A stretch of 59,730 nucleotides of DNA from Oscillospiraceae bacterium (GTDB lineage Bacteria > Bacillota > Clostridia > Oscillospirales > CAG-272): assembly GCA_015063805.1 (NCBI GenBank), contig SVTK01000018.1:1-59730 (forward strand). Reading direction: 5' to 3'. Every line of letters begins with the position of its first letter. Positions within the stretch are counted from its first letter, which is position 1. The position numbers and the translations under genes were made by a program. Below, in pieces: positions 46,034 to 54,773 of the stretch. Under the pieces are notes generated by a model that was given only the letters and a program-made list of their open reading frames with translations, was not told where the DNA came from and ran no database searches.

Positions 46034-47146
46034 TTGAAACTGTCCTCTCATCTCACCCGCCTTTCCCTTGCCCTGCTCAAGCAGACGGCAGACACCCCCA
46101 CCCGCATGATCTCCCCCCTCTCCCTGGCTGAAGCCCTGGCCATGCTGGCCGAGGGGGCTTCGGGAGAGTCCCTGCGCCAGCTGGAGGAACTTCTCGGCAT
46201 TACCCGCCCCACCCTCCGGCGGTCGCTCTCCACCCTGCGGACGGCTTTTGCGCAGGCATCGGCGGAGCAGCTTCTGCAGGCCAATTCTCTGTGGACGGAT
46301 GAGCAGGGCTTCACCCCTGCCCCCACCTATTGCAAACGTCTGGCCGATCGCTATGCCGCAGAGGTGCGCGCCCTCCCCCTCGCCGCTCCCGATGCCGCTC
46401 TCCGTATCAACGGATGGGTACAGGAGGCAACCGGAGGGATGATCCCCCGCCTGATGAATGAGGATATGCTGCGGGGCCTCCGTCTTCTGCTCATCAACGC
46501 CCTCTGCTTTGAGGCAGAATGGGCAAGAGCCTTTATGTCCCACACCTGTCCCGCCCCCTTTACCCGCGCTGACGGTACCGCCGTCACCGCCGACTTCATG
46601 CACAGCAAATGTGAGCATCTGTTCCTCTCCCATGAGGGCGCGCAGGGCTTCGTCAAGCCCTATGCGGATGGGTACTTCAGCTTTGCCGCCATCCTGCCCC
46701 CCAAGGGAGTCAGCGCGGAGGATTACCTTGCCGCACTGGACGGCGATTCTCTGCACCGCATATTGAGCACCCCCGCCGAATGCCCCTCCCTTCACGTCAA
46801 AATGCCCGCCTTCCGCACCGATTACGGCATCACCCTCAACGATGCCCTGAAGGCCCTGGGTCTGACGCGGATCTTCTCCCCCGCCGAAGCCGAGCTTGAC
46901 CGCATGGGCAGGGCCGACGGACGGCTCTGCGTAGATGCCGTCCTGCAGAAGACCCACATCGAGGTCAACACCGCCGGTACCCGTGCTGCCGCCGCCACTG
47001 CAGTGACCGTGATGACCACATCGCTCCTCCCCCCCGAAGAATACCGGGAGTTGGTCTTTGACCGCCCCTTCCTGTACGCCATCCTGCACACGGGAACCGG
47101 CACCCCCATCTTCATGGGGATCATGGCCGACCCCACCGAAGAATAA
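46034..47146 (+). CDS. serpin family protease inhibitor, no signal peptide
   Basis: A 370-residue serpin of normal length. Helix A (LSLALLKQ) and the PLSLAEALAMLAEGASGES segment open the fold; the hinge EVNTAGTRAAAATAV has the small-residue P12-P9 stretch of inhibitory serpins; FDRPFLYAI and FMGIMADP close it. Counting from the hinge Gly as P15 puts the scissile bond at Thr-Ser, suggesting an elastase-like target. The start is TTG at 46034, six bases after GCGAGGT; upstream frame lies inside DUF5131 and gives no signal peptide. It therefore appears cytosolic, unlike the secreted bifidobacterial serpin. Third gene of its operon. Confidence 0.88.
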   Translation: MKLSSHLTRLSLALLKQTADTPTRMISPLSLAEALAMLAEGASGESLRQLEELLGITRPTLRRSLSTLRTAFAQASAEQLLQANSLWTDEQGFTPAPTYCKRLADRYAAEVRALPLAAPDAALRINGWVQEATGGMIPRLMNEDMLRGLRLLLINALCFEAEWARAFMSHTCPAPFTRADGTAVTADFMHSKCEHLFLSHEGAQGFVKPYADGYFSFAAILPPKGVSAEDYLAALDGDSLHRILSTPAECPSLHVKMPAFRTDYGITLNDALKALGLTRIFSPAEAELDRMGRADGRLCVDAVLQKTHIEVNTAGTRAAAATAVTVMTTSLLPPEEYRELVFDRPFLYAILHTGTGTPIFMGIMADPTEE

Positions 47147-47179
47147 AAGAAATGCCGCGCATAGCGCGGCATTTCTTTT
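47145..47179. terminator. bidirectional terminator after the serpin gene
   Basis: A 16-base-pair stem (47145-47160 with 47164-47179) and three-base loop lie between convergent genes. T-rich arms give a terminator in both directions. Confidence 0.85.
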
Positions 47180-48152
47180 ATTCTTCCGCCTCCGAGAAGA
47201 CTGTCTCGATCACCTTGGGTGCACCGGGGGGCGAATAACGCCAACGGTCGATGTGCCCGGTTTCGGCGGGATTGATGTAATATTTTCTCGGCGTAGGTGT
47301 CCGCGGGCCGCTGTAGGTATCGATGAGCACAAGCTTGATCTTCATCCGCTCGGGAATGATGCTCTTGATGTACACCGCCGCCGATCGCCCCAACGACAGA
47401 TCAAGGGAAGGCAGGCGGTCATCCCGCAGCTCGGCAAGACCTGCCAGGTTGGGGGCCAACTCCACAAATATGCCGTAGTTCTCGATGCTCCGCAGGATCC
47501 CCGCCACCGTCTGTCCCACGGCAAACCGGCAGGCGTTCTCCTCCCAGGTGCCCAGCAGTTCTCTGTGGGTAACAAAAACCCGATCCCGGTCTCGGTCAAT
47601 CTGCTTGACTACCACCGGGATAAAGTCGCCCCCCGAGAAACGGTCCCTGGGATGCGCAATACGGGACACTGAAATACAGTCCACCGATAGCAGGGAGGAA
47701 ATGCCGCAGCCGATATCTACAAATGCGCCGAAGGGCTCCAGGTGGGTCACCCGGGCGGGGATAATGTCCCCTGGCCGCAGGGCGGCGATGTAGCGCTGTG
47801 CGCATTCCTCCTGGGCGGCGCGGCGGGACAGCAGAGCGCACATCCGCCCCTCTTCCCGCACAAATCCCGTGACCTTGAAGCACACCGCCTTGCCCACCCG
47901 GGTGATCACGGCGATATCCTTGAGCTCTTCCTCACGGCGGCAGCGGAGTACCTCCTCCCGGGGGATGATTCCTTCCATGCAGCCCAGGTCCACATGAAGG
48001 GCCAGACGGCTGTCACATAAGTGCACTGTTCCCTCCAAAATTTTCCCCTGCTGCATGGCCCTCTCCAGGGCGGCGGGGGTGGCGGTGTATTCCCGGTTCT
48101 CGGGCTGGGTGATCAGCATTCCTTCGGGTTTGTACGAATTGATGGGCGACAT
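47178..48152 (-). CDS. S1 RNA-binding domain protein
   Basis: A 324-residue protein with three S1-like OB domains: about 55-120 (GTVHLCDSRLALHVDLGCMEG), about 145-220 (ARVTHLEPFGAFVDIGCGIS) and about 235-300 (GILRSIENYGIFVELAPNLAG), each quoted in shortened form. Ribosomal protein S1 of Gram-negatives has six; Firmicute homologues have three to four. The start at 48152 is chosen for AAAGGAAG eight bases upstream. It probably binds mRNA or the ribosome; exact role unknown. Transcribed alone. Confidence 0.8.
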   Translation of the reverse strand: MSPINSYKPEGMLITQPENREYTATPAALERAMQQGKILEGTVHLCDSRLALHVDLGCMEGIIPREEVLRCRREEELKDIAVITRVGKAVCFKVTGFVREEGRMCALLSRRAAQEECAQRYIAALRPGDIIPARVTHLEPFGAFVDIGCGISSLLSVDCISVSRIAHPRDRFSGGDFIPVVVKQIDRDRDRVFVTHRELLGTWEENACRFAVGQTVAGILRSIENYGIFVELAPNLAGLAELRDDRLPSLDLSLGRSAAVYIKSIIPERMKIKLVLIDTYSGPRTPTPRKYYINPAETGHIDRWRYSPPGAPKVIETVFSEAEE

Positions 48153-48257
48153 ATCTGCACTTCCTTTCACTTGATTGTTCCATCCTATGCGCAGAGGAGA
48201 GAGGATATGCACCGGAACAAAAAGCTGCTTTCCTTCCCCCTCTTTTTTGCTCTCCCC

Positions 48258-48286
48258 TTGACAAATGCAAAAAAATGGGGCATAAT
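48258..48286 (+). promoter_or_regulatory. promoter of the DUF896-fhs run
   Basis: TTGACA (48258-48263), 17-base spacer, CATAAT (48281-48286), about 52 bases before the start at 48339. Confidence 0.7.
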
Positions 48287-48338
48287 ATAGAGTGGAAGTA
48301 TTTTACCCTTTGCGCACAAAATCCCGAAGGAGATTATC

Positions 48339-48542
48339 ATGGAACAAAGCAAAATCGATCGGATCAATGCCCTTGCCCGCAAAGCCAAGGCTGAGGGGCT
48401 CACCGAAGAGGAAAAGGCCGAGCAGGCCGTCCTGCGGCAGGAGTATATCGAATCCTACCGCGCATCCCTTCGCGCGACCCTGGAGAACACGGTGATCCAA
48501 CGTCCCGACGGCAGCCGCGAAGCACTGATCAAGAAAGATTGA
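48339..48542 (+). CDS. DUF896 (YnzC-like) small protein
   Basis: A 67-residue, highly charged helical protein with the conserved [20 protein letters not shown] start and the [18 protein letters not shown] motif, both diagnostic of DUF896. Relatives in Bacillus are SOS-linked or of unknown function. AAGGAG lies six bases before the ATG. It lies 34 bases before fhs and probably shares its transcript. Confidence 0.92.
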   Translation: MEQSKIDRINALARKAKAEGLTEEEKAEQAVLRQEYIESYRASLRATLENTVIQRPDGSREALIKKD

Positions 48543-48576
48543 CCCATCTCCCCAATCACAAAAAGGAGTAACTTGT

Positions 48577-50250
48577 ATGAAAACCGACATTCAGATCGCC
48601 CAGGAAGCCAAGATGCTTCCCATTACCGACATTGCCCGCAAGCTGGACATTGCCGATGACGAGCTTGAACTCTACGGCCGCTACAAGGCCAAGATCACCG
48701 ACGGTTTCGAGCGTCGGATGCAGGACAAGCCCGACGGCAAGCTGATTCTCGTCACCGCCATCAACCCTACCCCCGCAGGTGAGGGTAAGACCACCACTAC
48801 TGTCGGCCTTGGCATGGCCATGGAAAAGATCGGCCGTAAGGCCGTCATCGCTCTGCGTGAGCCCTCCCTCGGCCCCGTGTTCGGTGTCAAGGGCGGTGCC
48901 GCAGGCGGCGGATACGCCCAGGTGGTACCCATGGAGGACATTAACCTCCACTTCACCGGCGACTTCCACGCCATCACCGCCGCAAACAACCTCCTCTGCG
49001 CCATGATCGACAATCACCTGCAGCAGGGCAACGCCCTGGGCATCGACCAGCGCCGCATCCTCTTCACCCGTGTCACCGACACCAACGACCGTGCCCTGCG
49101 CAATATCGTGGTGGGTATGGGCAGCCGCGTGGATGGCATTCCCCGTGAGGACCACTTCATGATCACCGTGGCTTCCGAGGTCATGGCCATCCTCTGCCTG
49201 GCCGACTCCATCGCCGACCTCAAGCGCCGCCTGGGCAGCATTCTGGTGGCTTACACTTATGATGGCCGTCCGATCTATGCCCGTGACCTGCAGGCTGAGG
49301 GTGCCATGGCAGCCCTGCTCAAGGATGCCCTCAAGCCCAACCTGGTGCAGACCCTGGAAAACACCCCCGCCATCATTCACGGCGGCCCCTTCGCCAACAT
49401 TGCCCACGGCTGCAACTCCATCCGCGCCACCAAGCTGGCCATGAAGTTGGCCGATTACGCCATCACCGAGGCCGGCTTCGGTGCCGACCTGGGGGCTGAG
49501 AAGTTCCTGGACATCAAGTGCCGCAAGGGCGGACTTGCTCCCTCTGCCATCGTGCTGGTGGCCACCGTCCGCGCCCTCAAGTACAACGGCGGCGTGAAGA
49601 AGGAAGACCTCGCTGCTGAAAATCTCGACGCTCTCCGCGCAGGTGCGGTCAACCTCGAGGCGCATCTGGACAACCTGGCCCAGTACGGCATTCCCGTTGT
49701 GGTGGCCATCAACCGCTTCGGCACCGACACCGATGCCGAGCTGGAGCTGCTCCGCAAGATCTGCATCGACCGCGGGGCTGACTTTGCCCTGTCCGAGGTC
49801 TTTGCCAAAGGTGGCGACGGCGGCATTGAGCTGGCCGAGAAGGTGGTTGCCGCCTGCGAAAAGCCCTCTTCCTTCAAGCTGCTCTACCGCGACGAGGACT
49901 CCATCAAGGAAAAGATCGAGACCATTGCCAAAAAGATCTACGGTGCCGCTGAGGTCAAGTATCTCCCCGCCGCCGAGAAGGCCATCGCCGATTTCGTGGC
50001 CCTTGATCCTAAGTATGCCTCCTTCCCCGTCTGCATGGCCAAGACCCAGTACTCCCTCTCGGATGACGCATCCAAGCTGGGCCGCCCTACCGGCTATACC
50101 CTGACGGTGCGTGAAGTCAAGCTGTCGGCGGGTGCTGAATTCATGGTGGTGCTCACCGGTGCCATTATGACCATGCCCGGCCTGCCCAAGGCTCCCGCCG
50201 CCATCCGCATCGACGTGGATGACGCCGGCAACATCACGGGGCTGTTCTGA
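48577..50250 (+). CDS. fhs: formate-tetrahydrofolate ligase
   Basis: A 557-residue enzyme of usual length. The ATP-binding loop is [35 protein letters not shown] and [16 protein letters not shown] are family signatures. It makes 10-formyl-tetrahydrofolate from formate, ATP and tetrahydrofolate, feeding purine synthesis and, in acetogens, the methyl branch of the Wood-Ljungdahl pathway. No other Wood-Ljungdahl gene is nearby, so a general one-carbon role is more likely. AAAAAGGAG precedes the ATG; the stop overlaps the tsaE start. Confidence 0.97.
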   Translation: MKTDIQIAQEAKMLPITDIARKLDIADDELELYGRYKAKITDGFERRMQDKPDGKLILVTAINPTPAGEGKTTTTVGLGMAMEKIGRKAVIALREPSLGPVFGVKGGAAGGGYAQVVPMEDINLHFTGDFHAITAANNLLCAMIDNHLQQGNALGIDQRRILFTRVTDTNDRALRNIVVGMGSRVDGIPREDHFMITVASEVMAILCLADSIADLKRRLGSILVAYTYDGRPIYARDLQAEGAMAALLKDALKPNLVQTLENTPAIIHGGPFANIAHGCNSIRATKLAMKLADYAITEAGFGADLGAEKFLDIKCRKGGLAPSAIVLVATVRALKYNGGVKKEDLAAENLDALRAGAVNLEAHLDNLAQYGIPVVVAINRFGTDTDAELELLRKICIDRGADFALSEVFAKGGDGGIELAEKVVAACEKPSSFKLLYRDEDSIKEKIETIAKKIYGAAEVKYLPAAEKAIADFVALDPKYASFPVCMAKTQYSLSDDASKLGRPTGYTLTVREVKLSAGAEFMVVLTGAIMTMPGLPKAPAAIRIDVDDAGNITGLF

Positions 50251-50696
50251 TGACCGAAGAACTGTTTCTGCGCACCACCGCCTCGGCAGAAGAAACCGAG
50301 GCGGTGGGAGCGTGGCTGGCGGGACAGCTGGCGAGCGGTGCTTTCCCGCCCTTCATCGCCCTTTATGGGGACCTTGGCGTGGGGAAAACCGCGCTGACCC
50401 GCGGGCTGGCATCGGTTCTCGCCCCGGGCTCCCTTGTGCGCTCCCCCACCTTCGCCCTGGTCAACGAATACCGCTCGGGGAAGGTGCCCCTCTTCCACTT
50501 CGATATGTACCGGGTGGAGGGCGAGGATGACCTGGAGTCCATCGGTTACTGGGACTACCTCGACCGCGGCATCTGCGTGGTGGAGTGGAGCGAGAAGATC
50601 CCCTTCGCCCTGCCCGACCGCTATCTGCGCGTCACCATTGAAAAGCTGCCCGACGATCTCAACGCCCGCAGCATCACCGTACAGCTTGTACGCTGA
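50250..50696 (+). CDS. tsaE: tRNA t6A synthesis ATPase TsaE
   Basis: A 148-residue P-loop protein with Walker A YGDLGVGKTALTRGLA, the VRSPTFALVNEY motif, HFDMYRVE and VVEWSEKIP, all typical of TsaE. With TsaB and TsaD it makes the threonylcarbamoyl adenosine modification at tRNA position 37. Its start shares a base with the fhs stop. tsaB follows 11 bases later; tsaD is not in the window. Confidence 0.95.
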   Translation: MTEELFLRTTASAEETEAVGAWLAGQLASGAFPPFIALYGDLGVGKTALTRGLASVLAPGSLVRSPTFALVNEYRSGKVPLFHFDMYRVEGEDDLESIGYWDYLDRGICVVEWSEKIPFALPDRYLRVTIEKLPDDLNARSITVQLVR

Positions 50697-50707
50697 AAGG
50701 ATACACC

Positions 50708-51448
50708 ATGCTCATCTTAGCCCTTGACTCAACTGCCGTTGCGGCATCCGTGGCCGTGACCCAGGACGAACGTCTGCTTGCCCTCTATCACCTCAACAAC
50801 GGCAACACCCACAGCGAGACCCTGCTCCCCATGGTGGAGTCGATCATGACCCGCCTCGGCCGTGACATGGAAGAGGTCGACCTCTTCGCTGTTTCATCCG
50901 GTCCCGGCTCCTTCACCGGCGTGCGCATCGGTGCCGCCACCATCAAGGGGCTGGCCTTCGGGCGAAACAAGCCCTGTGTAGGGGTGTCCACCCTGGAGGC
51001 TCTCGCCGGGAATCTGCTCGGCACCGCACGGAATGGAGAAATCGTCTGCCCCGTCATGAATGCACGTCGCGGGCAGGTATACAACGCCCTCTTCCGCGTC
51101 ACCCCCGACGGACTTGAGCGCCTCACCGAGGATCGGGCCATTTCGGTGGCTGACCTGGAGGCAGAACTGGTCGCCATGGATGCGGCGGCCAACTTCCCGG
51201 TCCATCTGGTGGGAGACGGCGTGGCCGTCACCCTGGCCTACGCCTCCGATCCCTCCGATCCTTCACTTTTCCGTCTTGCTCCCCCTCTGCTGAGAGAACA
51301 GAATGCCTACTCGGTGGCCATGTGCGCTCTGCGCGCTGCCCGCGCCGGCAAAACCGTCAGCGACACCGAGCTTGCTCCCGTCTACCTGCGCCCCTGCCAG
51401 GCTGAGCGGGAACGGATGGAGCGACTTCAGACCGAGAAGCAGGCATAA
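50708..51448 (+). CDS. tsaB: tRNA t6A synthesis protein TsaB
   Basis: A 246-residue protein with the ASKHA-fold N-terminus (LALDSTAVAASVAV), HSETLLPMVE, and SSGPGSFTGVRIGAATIKGL, the TsaB signature. It is a scaffold for TsaD in the t6A complex. The C-terminal part is acidic and variable as in the family. Ribosome site GAAAGGA before the ATG. A new promoter follows the gene, so the transcript may end near here. Confidence 0.95.
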   Translation: MLILALDSTAVAASVAVTQDERLLALYHLNNGNTHSETLLPMVESIMTRLGRDMEEVDLFAVSSGPGSFTGVRIGAATIKGLAFGRNKPCVGVSTLEALAGNLLGTARNGEIVCPVMNARRGQVYNALFRVTPDGLERLTEDRAISVADLEAELVAMDAAANFPVHLVGDGVAVTLAYASDPSDPSLFRLAPPLLREQNAYSVAMCALRAARAGKTVSDTELAPVYLRPCQAERERMERLQTEKQA

Positions 51449-51466
51449 CAAGTCCGTTGATTTTTC

Positions 51467-51495
51467 TTGACAGTCGTGTGATTGTATGATATACT
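51467..51495 (+). promoter_or_regulatory. promoter of the membrane protein-rpiB run
   Basis: TTGACA (51467-51472), 17-base spacer, TATACT (51490-51495). It falls after the tsaB stop and implies the longer upstream start of the next frame is not used. Confidence 0.8.
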
Positions 51496-51530
51496 TTGAA
51501 TATACTTCACATCACACAAAGGAGACTGTC

Positions 51531-52067
51531 ATGAAGCAATCCAAATTTTTCTTTGTCCGCAAATTTCTCATTGCCGATCTGCTGACCCTCGTGCTCTACA
51601 TTGCCCTCTACTCTTTCTGGGGGGCGTTTATCAACGAGATCAAACAGCCTCTTTTGGCTAATTTTGTCCTCGCCTCCGCCACAGGCATCCTGTTCGGCTT
51701 CCTGCTGACCTGGTGCACCTGGGTGTTCCGCGGACCGGGTGAAGATCTGGTCAGTAAAATGGAAGCTCCCTTTGCGGACGGATTTCTGCCCCGCTGCCGC
51801 CAACTGATTGCCGATGCCAAGCCCACACTGGTTCTGCTGGCCATTTCCGCGCTGTGCGACATGGCGGTCATGCTGCTGGCTCTGTTGGGCATCGTCGAGC
51901 GGCTTCCGCTGAACTTTTTGTACATGGGACTTTCCATCCAGAACGTCTGGCTGAACGTGCCCTTCCTCTCCTCAATCTATGGCTTTGTCTTTGTCGGTGC
52001 CTGGCATCTCTTCTTTTTCTGGCTCTATCAGAACAAGTGGTACCGAAACTGGCACAGCGAACAATAA
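51531..52067 (+). CDS. four-segment membrane protein, unknown
   Basis: A 178-residue protein with about four transmembrane segments (about 15-30, 40-62, 100-122, 145-165). I do not recognise the family. The ATG at 51531 has AAAGGAG seven bases upstream. It heads a transcript that probably continues through rpiB, ispD and ispF. Confidence 0.7.
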   Translation: MKQSKFFFVRKFLIADLLTLVLYIALYSFWGAFINEIKQPLLANFVLASATGILFGFLLTWCTWVFRGPGEDLVSKMEAPFADGFLPRCRQLIADAKPTLVLLAISALCDMAVMLLALLGIVERLPLNFLYMGLSIQNVWLNVPFLSSIYGFVFVGAWHLFFFWLYQNKWYRNWHSEQ

Positions 52068-52094
52068 CTACTCCCTATTTGAAAGGAATTTATC

Positions 52095-52553
52095 ATGAGC
52101 AAAACCATCGTACTCGGCTGCGACCACGCCGGCTATCTCATCAAGGACTACGTCATCGACCACATCAAGGCGAAGGGCTACAACGTCATTGAGGTGGGTA
52201 CCTACTCCGCCGATTCCTGCCACTACCCCATCTTTGCCCACCGCGCCTGCAAGAAGCTGCAGGACGGCGAGGCTGATATCGGTATTCTTATTTGCGGCAC
52301 CGGCATCGGCATGAGCATGGCTGCCAACAAACACAAAGGCATTCGCGCCGCTTGCTGCTCCGACACCTTCTCCGCCCGCCTGACCCGCCAGCACAACAAT
52401 GCCAACGTCCTCTGCTTCGGTGAGCGCGTCATTGGTAAGGGACTTGCCCTGGAGCTGGTGGATGCATTCCTTGACACCGAATTTGAGGGCGGCAAGCACG
52501 CCACCCGCATCGGTATGGTGGCCGACATCGAAAACGGCACCTTTGAAGAGTAA
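52095..52553 (+). CDS. rpiB: ribose 5-phosphate isomerase B
   Basis: A 152-residue enzyme of the RpiB/LacAB family, with LGCDHAGY, CGTGIGMSMAANKHKGIRAA (active-site Cys in CGTGIG) and NVLCFGERVIG. It interconverts ribose 5-phosphate and ribulose 5-phosphate in the pentose phosphate pathway. LacAB-type galactose-6-phosphate isomerase is an alternative, but a single gene near rpe favours RpiB. Its stop shares a base with the ispD start. Confidence 0.92.
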   Translation: MSKTIVLGCDHAGYLIKDYVIDHIKAKGYNVIEVGTYSADSCHYPIFAHRACKKLQDGEADIGILICGTGIGMSMAANKHKGIRAACCSDTFSARLTRQHNNANVLCFGERVIGKGLALELVDAFLDTEFEGGKHATRIGMVADIENGTFEE

Positions 52554-53359
52554 TGTCGGTTACCTCTTCCATTGCCGACCTGCTGCGCTCCGCTGCGGGA
52601 ATTGAGACACACCGCTTCACTTCAGCCATCATCGTTGCCGCCGGAGCCTCCCGCCGGATGGAAGGTGCCGGCTCCAAACAGATGATGGAGCTGGAGGGGA
52701 TGCCCGTCATTGCCCGTACCCTGCGCACCTTCAACGACTCCCCCCACATTGACGAGATCATCGTGGTGGCCCGGGAGGACGAGCTGGATATCTATCCTCG
52801 CCTCTGTGAGCTCTACGGCTTTACCAAAATTGCCGCGGTGGTCAAGGGGGGCGAGACTCGCGCCGAGTCGGTGATGCGGGGCTTCCGCAAAATCAGCGAC
52901 AAGGCAAAATATGTGGCCATCCACGACGGGGCCCGCTGCCTGCTCACCGAGGAAATGCTCACCGCCGTTTGGCAGAAGGCACACCGCCACGGTGCCGCCA
53001 TTGCCGCCACCCGGGCCATCGACACCATCAAGCTGGCCGATGACAAGGGCTTCGTGGCCGAGACCCAGGACCGCAATCTGATCTGGCAGGCACAGACCCC
53101 ACAGATCTTCGCCGTCAATGTCTACACCGCCGCCCTCTATACCGCAAAAGAGAACGGCACCCTGGACAGCGCCACCGACGATTCCTCCCTGGTAGAGGCC
53201 ATCCGGCACCCGGTCAAGCTGGTAGAATGCGGCCGCGACAATCTGAAAATCACCACCCCCGACGATCTTGTCCGGGTTTCGGGCATCCTCGCTGCCCGCC
53301 GCGCCGCGGCGGCAGAGCGAGCACCCAAAGGCGGGACAAAACAGGAGGACGCAACATGA
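52553..53359 (+). CDS. ispD: 2-C-methyl-D-erythritol 4-phosphate cytidylyltransferase
   Basis: A 268-residue enzyme. After a short N-terminal extension of about 23 residues comes the nucleotide-binding [13 protein letters not shown], then [24 protein letters not shown] and TDDSSLVEA, all IspD motifs. It couples methylerythritol 4-phosphate to CTP in the non-mevalonate isoprenoid pathway. Coupled to rpiB upstream (TAATG) and ispF downstream (ATGA). The start could also lie at a later methionine, as the first 23 residues are not typical. Confidence 0.93.
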   Translation: MSVTSSIADLLRSAAGIETHRFTSAIIVAAGASRRMEGAGSKQMMELEGMPVIARTLRTFNDSPHIDEIIVVAREDELDIYPRLCELYGFTKIAAVVKGGETRAESVMRGFRKISDKAKYVAIHDGARCLLTEEMLTAVWQKAHRHGAAIAATRAIDTIKLADDKGFVAETQDRNLIWQAQTPQIFAVNVYTAALYTAKENGTLDSATDDSSLVEAIRHPVKLVECGRDNLKITTPDDLVRVSGILAARRAAAAERAPKGGTKQEDAT

Positions 53360-53823
53360 GAATCGGACATGGATACGACGTACACCGCCTGGTGGAAGGG
53401 CGCCGGCTGATTCTGGGCGGGGTGGATATTCCTCACGAGACCGGTCTGCTGGGACATTCAGATGCCGATGTACTGACCCATGCCATCATGGATGCCATTC
53501 TCGGCGCGCTGGGGCTTGGAGACATCGGCCGCCATTTCCCTGACACCGATCCCGCCTATGCCGGTGCGGACAGCCTCGGCCTCGCGGCACAGCTGGTGCC
53601 CATGATGGCTGAAGCCGGCCTTACCGTGGGCAATATTGATGCCACCGTCATCGCGCAGGCCCCCAAGCTTGCCCCCCACCTGCCCCAAATGAAGGAAAAT
53701 CTCGCCTGTGCCCTGGGCACCACCCCGGACCGAATCAACATCAAGGCCACCACCGAGGAACATCTGGGCTTCACCGGGGAGAAGAAGGGCATCGCTGCCC
53801 ATGCGGTTTGTCTGCTGATCTGA
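53356..53823 (+). CDS. ispF: 2-C-methyl-D-erythritol 2,4-cyclodiphosphate synthase
   Basis: A 155-residue enzyme. [16 protein letters not shown] supplies Asp and His metal ligands, [20 protein letters not shown] the third ligand and active-site loop, and [17 protein letters not shown] the CMP site; all are complete. It forms the cyclodiphosphate in the isoprenoid pathway, directly after IspD. ATG at 53356, with AGGAGG eight bases upstream, overlaps the ispD stop. Confidence 0.96.
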   Translation: MRIGHGYDVHRLVEGRRLILGGVDIPHETGLLGHSDADVLTHAIMDAILGALGLGDIGRHFPDTDPAYAGADSLGLAAQLVPMMAEAGLTVGNIDATVIAQAPKLAPHLPQMKENLACALGTTPDRINIKATTEEHLGFTGEKKGIAAHAVCLLI

Positions 53824-54000
53824 CCAAACCAAAAGCCCCCCCATAAAAGGGAGGGCCGTAAAGCGCACACGGCGCGGGGTTTGGTTTCACGTCCCGCATT
53901 TTGCTCTCCTGCCGCGCCGACCTTGCGCGAACCTTCATCAGCGGCCGCGTTTCTGCCGCTGATACCATCATATGGTCAAAGATGATTTCTGCTACAATTT
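53821..54000 (+). ncRNA. candidate structured RNA between ispF and rpe
   Basis: The 208-base spacer contains an outer TGACCA/TGGTCA pairing (53821-53826 with 53973-53978), a long bulged AAACCAAA-CCCC/GGGG-TTTGGTTT stem (about 53826-53839 with 53876-53887), a GCGC hairpin and an ATCAGCGGC/GCCGCTGAT hairpin (about 53937-53962). There is no ribosome site or coding pattern. I do not recognise a known riboswitch. On the minus strand a GCCCTCCC/GGGGGGC hairpin followed by TTTT could be a terminator. Folding is by eye. Confidence 0.4.
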
Positions 54001-54031
54001 AACATTCTATATTCCCGAAAGGAGATCTCCC

Positions 54032-54703
54032 ATGATCTACATTTCCCCTTCCATCCTTGCTGCTGACTTTTCCTGCCTGGCCGACGAAGTTGCCCGCGTG
54101 GAAACCGCCGGTGCCGATTACCTGCACCTGGATGTAATGGATGGTGCATTCGTACCCAACATGAGTTTCGGTGCCTGCGTCATTTCCTCCATCCGCCGGC
54201 AGAGCAAGCTGCTCTTCGACGTACACCTGATGATCAACGAGCCCCAGCGCTACATTGATGACTTCATCAAGGCCGGTGCTGATCTGATCACCATCCACTA
54301 TGAAAGCTGCGAGGATCCCATCTCTGTGATCCGCTACATCCGCGAGCGCGACGTCCGCGCCTGCATCGCCATCAAGCCCGCCACCCCCGCCGAGGTTCTG
54401 CTCCCCTACCTGGAGGAGCTGGACATGGTGCTGGTCATGACGGTTGAGCCCGGCTTCGGCGGTCAGAAGATGATCCCCGAGACCCTGGACAAGGTTCGCA
54501 CCATCCGCCGCGAGGCAGAGGCACGCGGTCTGAAGCTGAACATCGAAGTTGACGGCGGCATCACCGAGGAGAACATCTGGCGATGCACCGCCAACGGTGC
54601 CAACGTCATCGTTGCCGGCTCCGCCATCTTCAAGACCACCCGCCCCCGCTCGGTCATGCAGAAAATGCGTGCCGAGGCCGCAGAGCACACCTTCGCCGGC
54701 TGA
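54032..54703 (+). CDS. rpe: ribulose-phosphate 3-epimerase
   Basis: A 223-residue TIM-barrel enzyme. ISPSILAADFSCLADEV, YLHLDVMDGAFVPNMSFG, VHLMINEPQRYI, MTVEPGFGGQKMI and EVDGGITEENIW are all Rpe signatures and include the metal ligands. It interconverts ribulose and xylulose 5-phosphates. The start at 54032 has GAAAGGAG upstream; the longer frame has no site. Together with rpiB it gives two pentose phosphate steps in this run. Confidence 0.96.
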   Translation: MIYISPSILAADFSCLADEVARVETAGADYLHLDVMDGAFVPNMSFGACVISSIRRQSKLLFDVHLMINEPQRYIDDFIKAGADLITIHYESCEDPISVIRYIRERDVRACIAIKPATPAEVLLPYLEELDMVLVMTVEPGFGGQKMIPETLDKVRTIRREAEARGLKLNIEVDGGITEENIWRCTANGANVIVAGSAIFKTTRPRSVMQKMRAEAAEHTFAG

Positions 54704-54714
54704 TTTCAGATGAC

Positions 54715-54757
54715 AAAAATCCCCTGGCACCCGATCGGGCGCCAGGGGATTTTTTAT
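54715..54757. terminator. terminator of rpe, shared with the MgtC gene
   Basis: AAATCCCCTGGC pairs with GCCAGGGGATTT, followed by TTTTTT on the plus strand and an A-flanked arm on the other. It lies between convergent genes. Confidence 0.85.
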
Positions 54758-54773
54758 TTGAGAGGATAACCGC

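Noticed and set aside
53771-53971. Minus-strand 66-codon frame across the ispF end and spacer
   Set aside because: Half of it is antisense to ispF, it lacks a good ribosome site, and the spacer is better explained by RNA pairing.
53984-53998. Promoter for rpe at TACAAT
   Set aside because: No acceptable -35 hexamer at 16-18 bases; read-through from the ispDF transcript is as likely.
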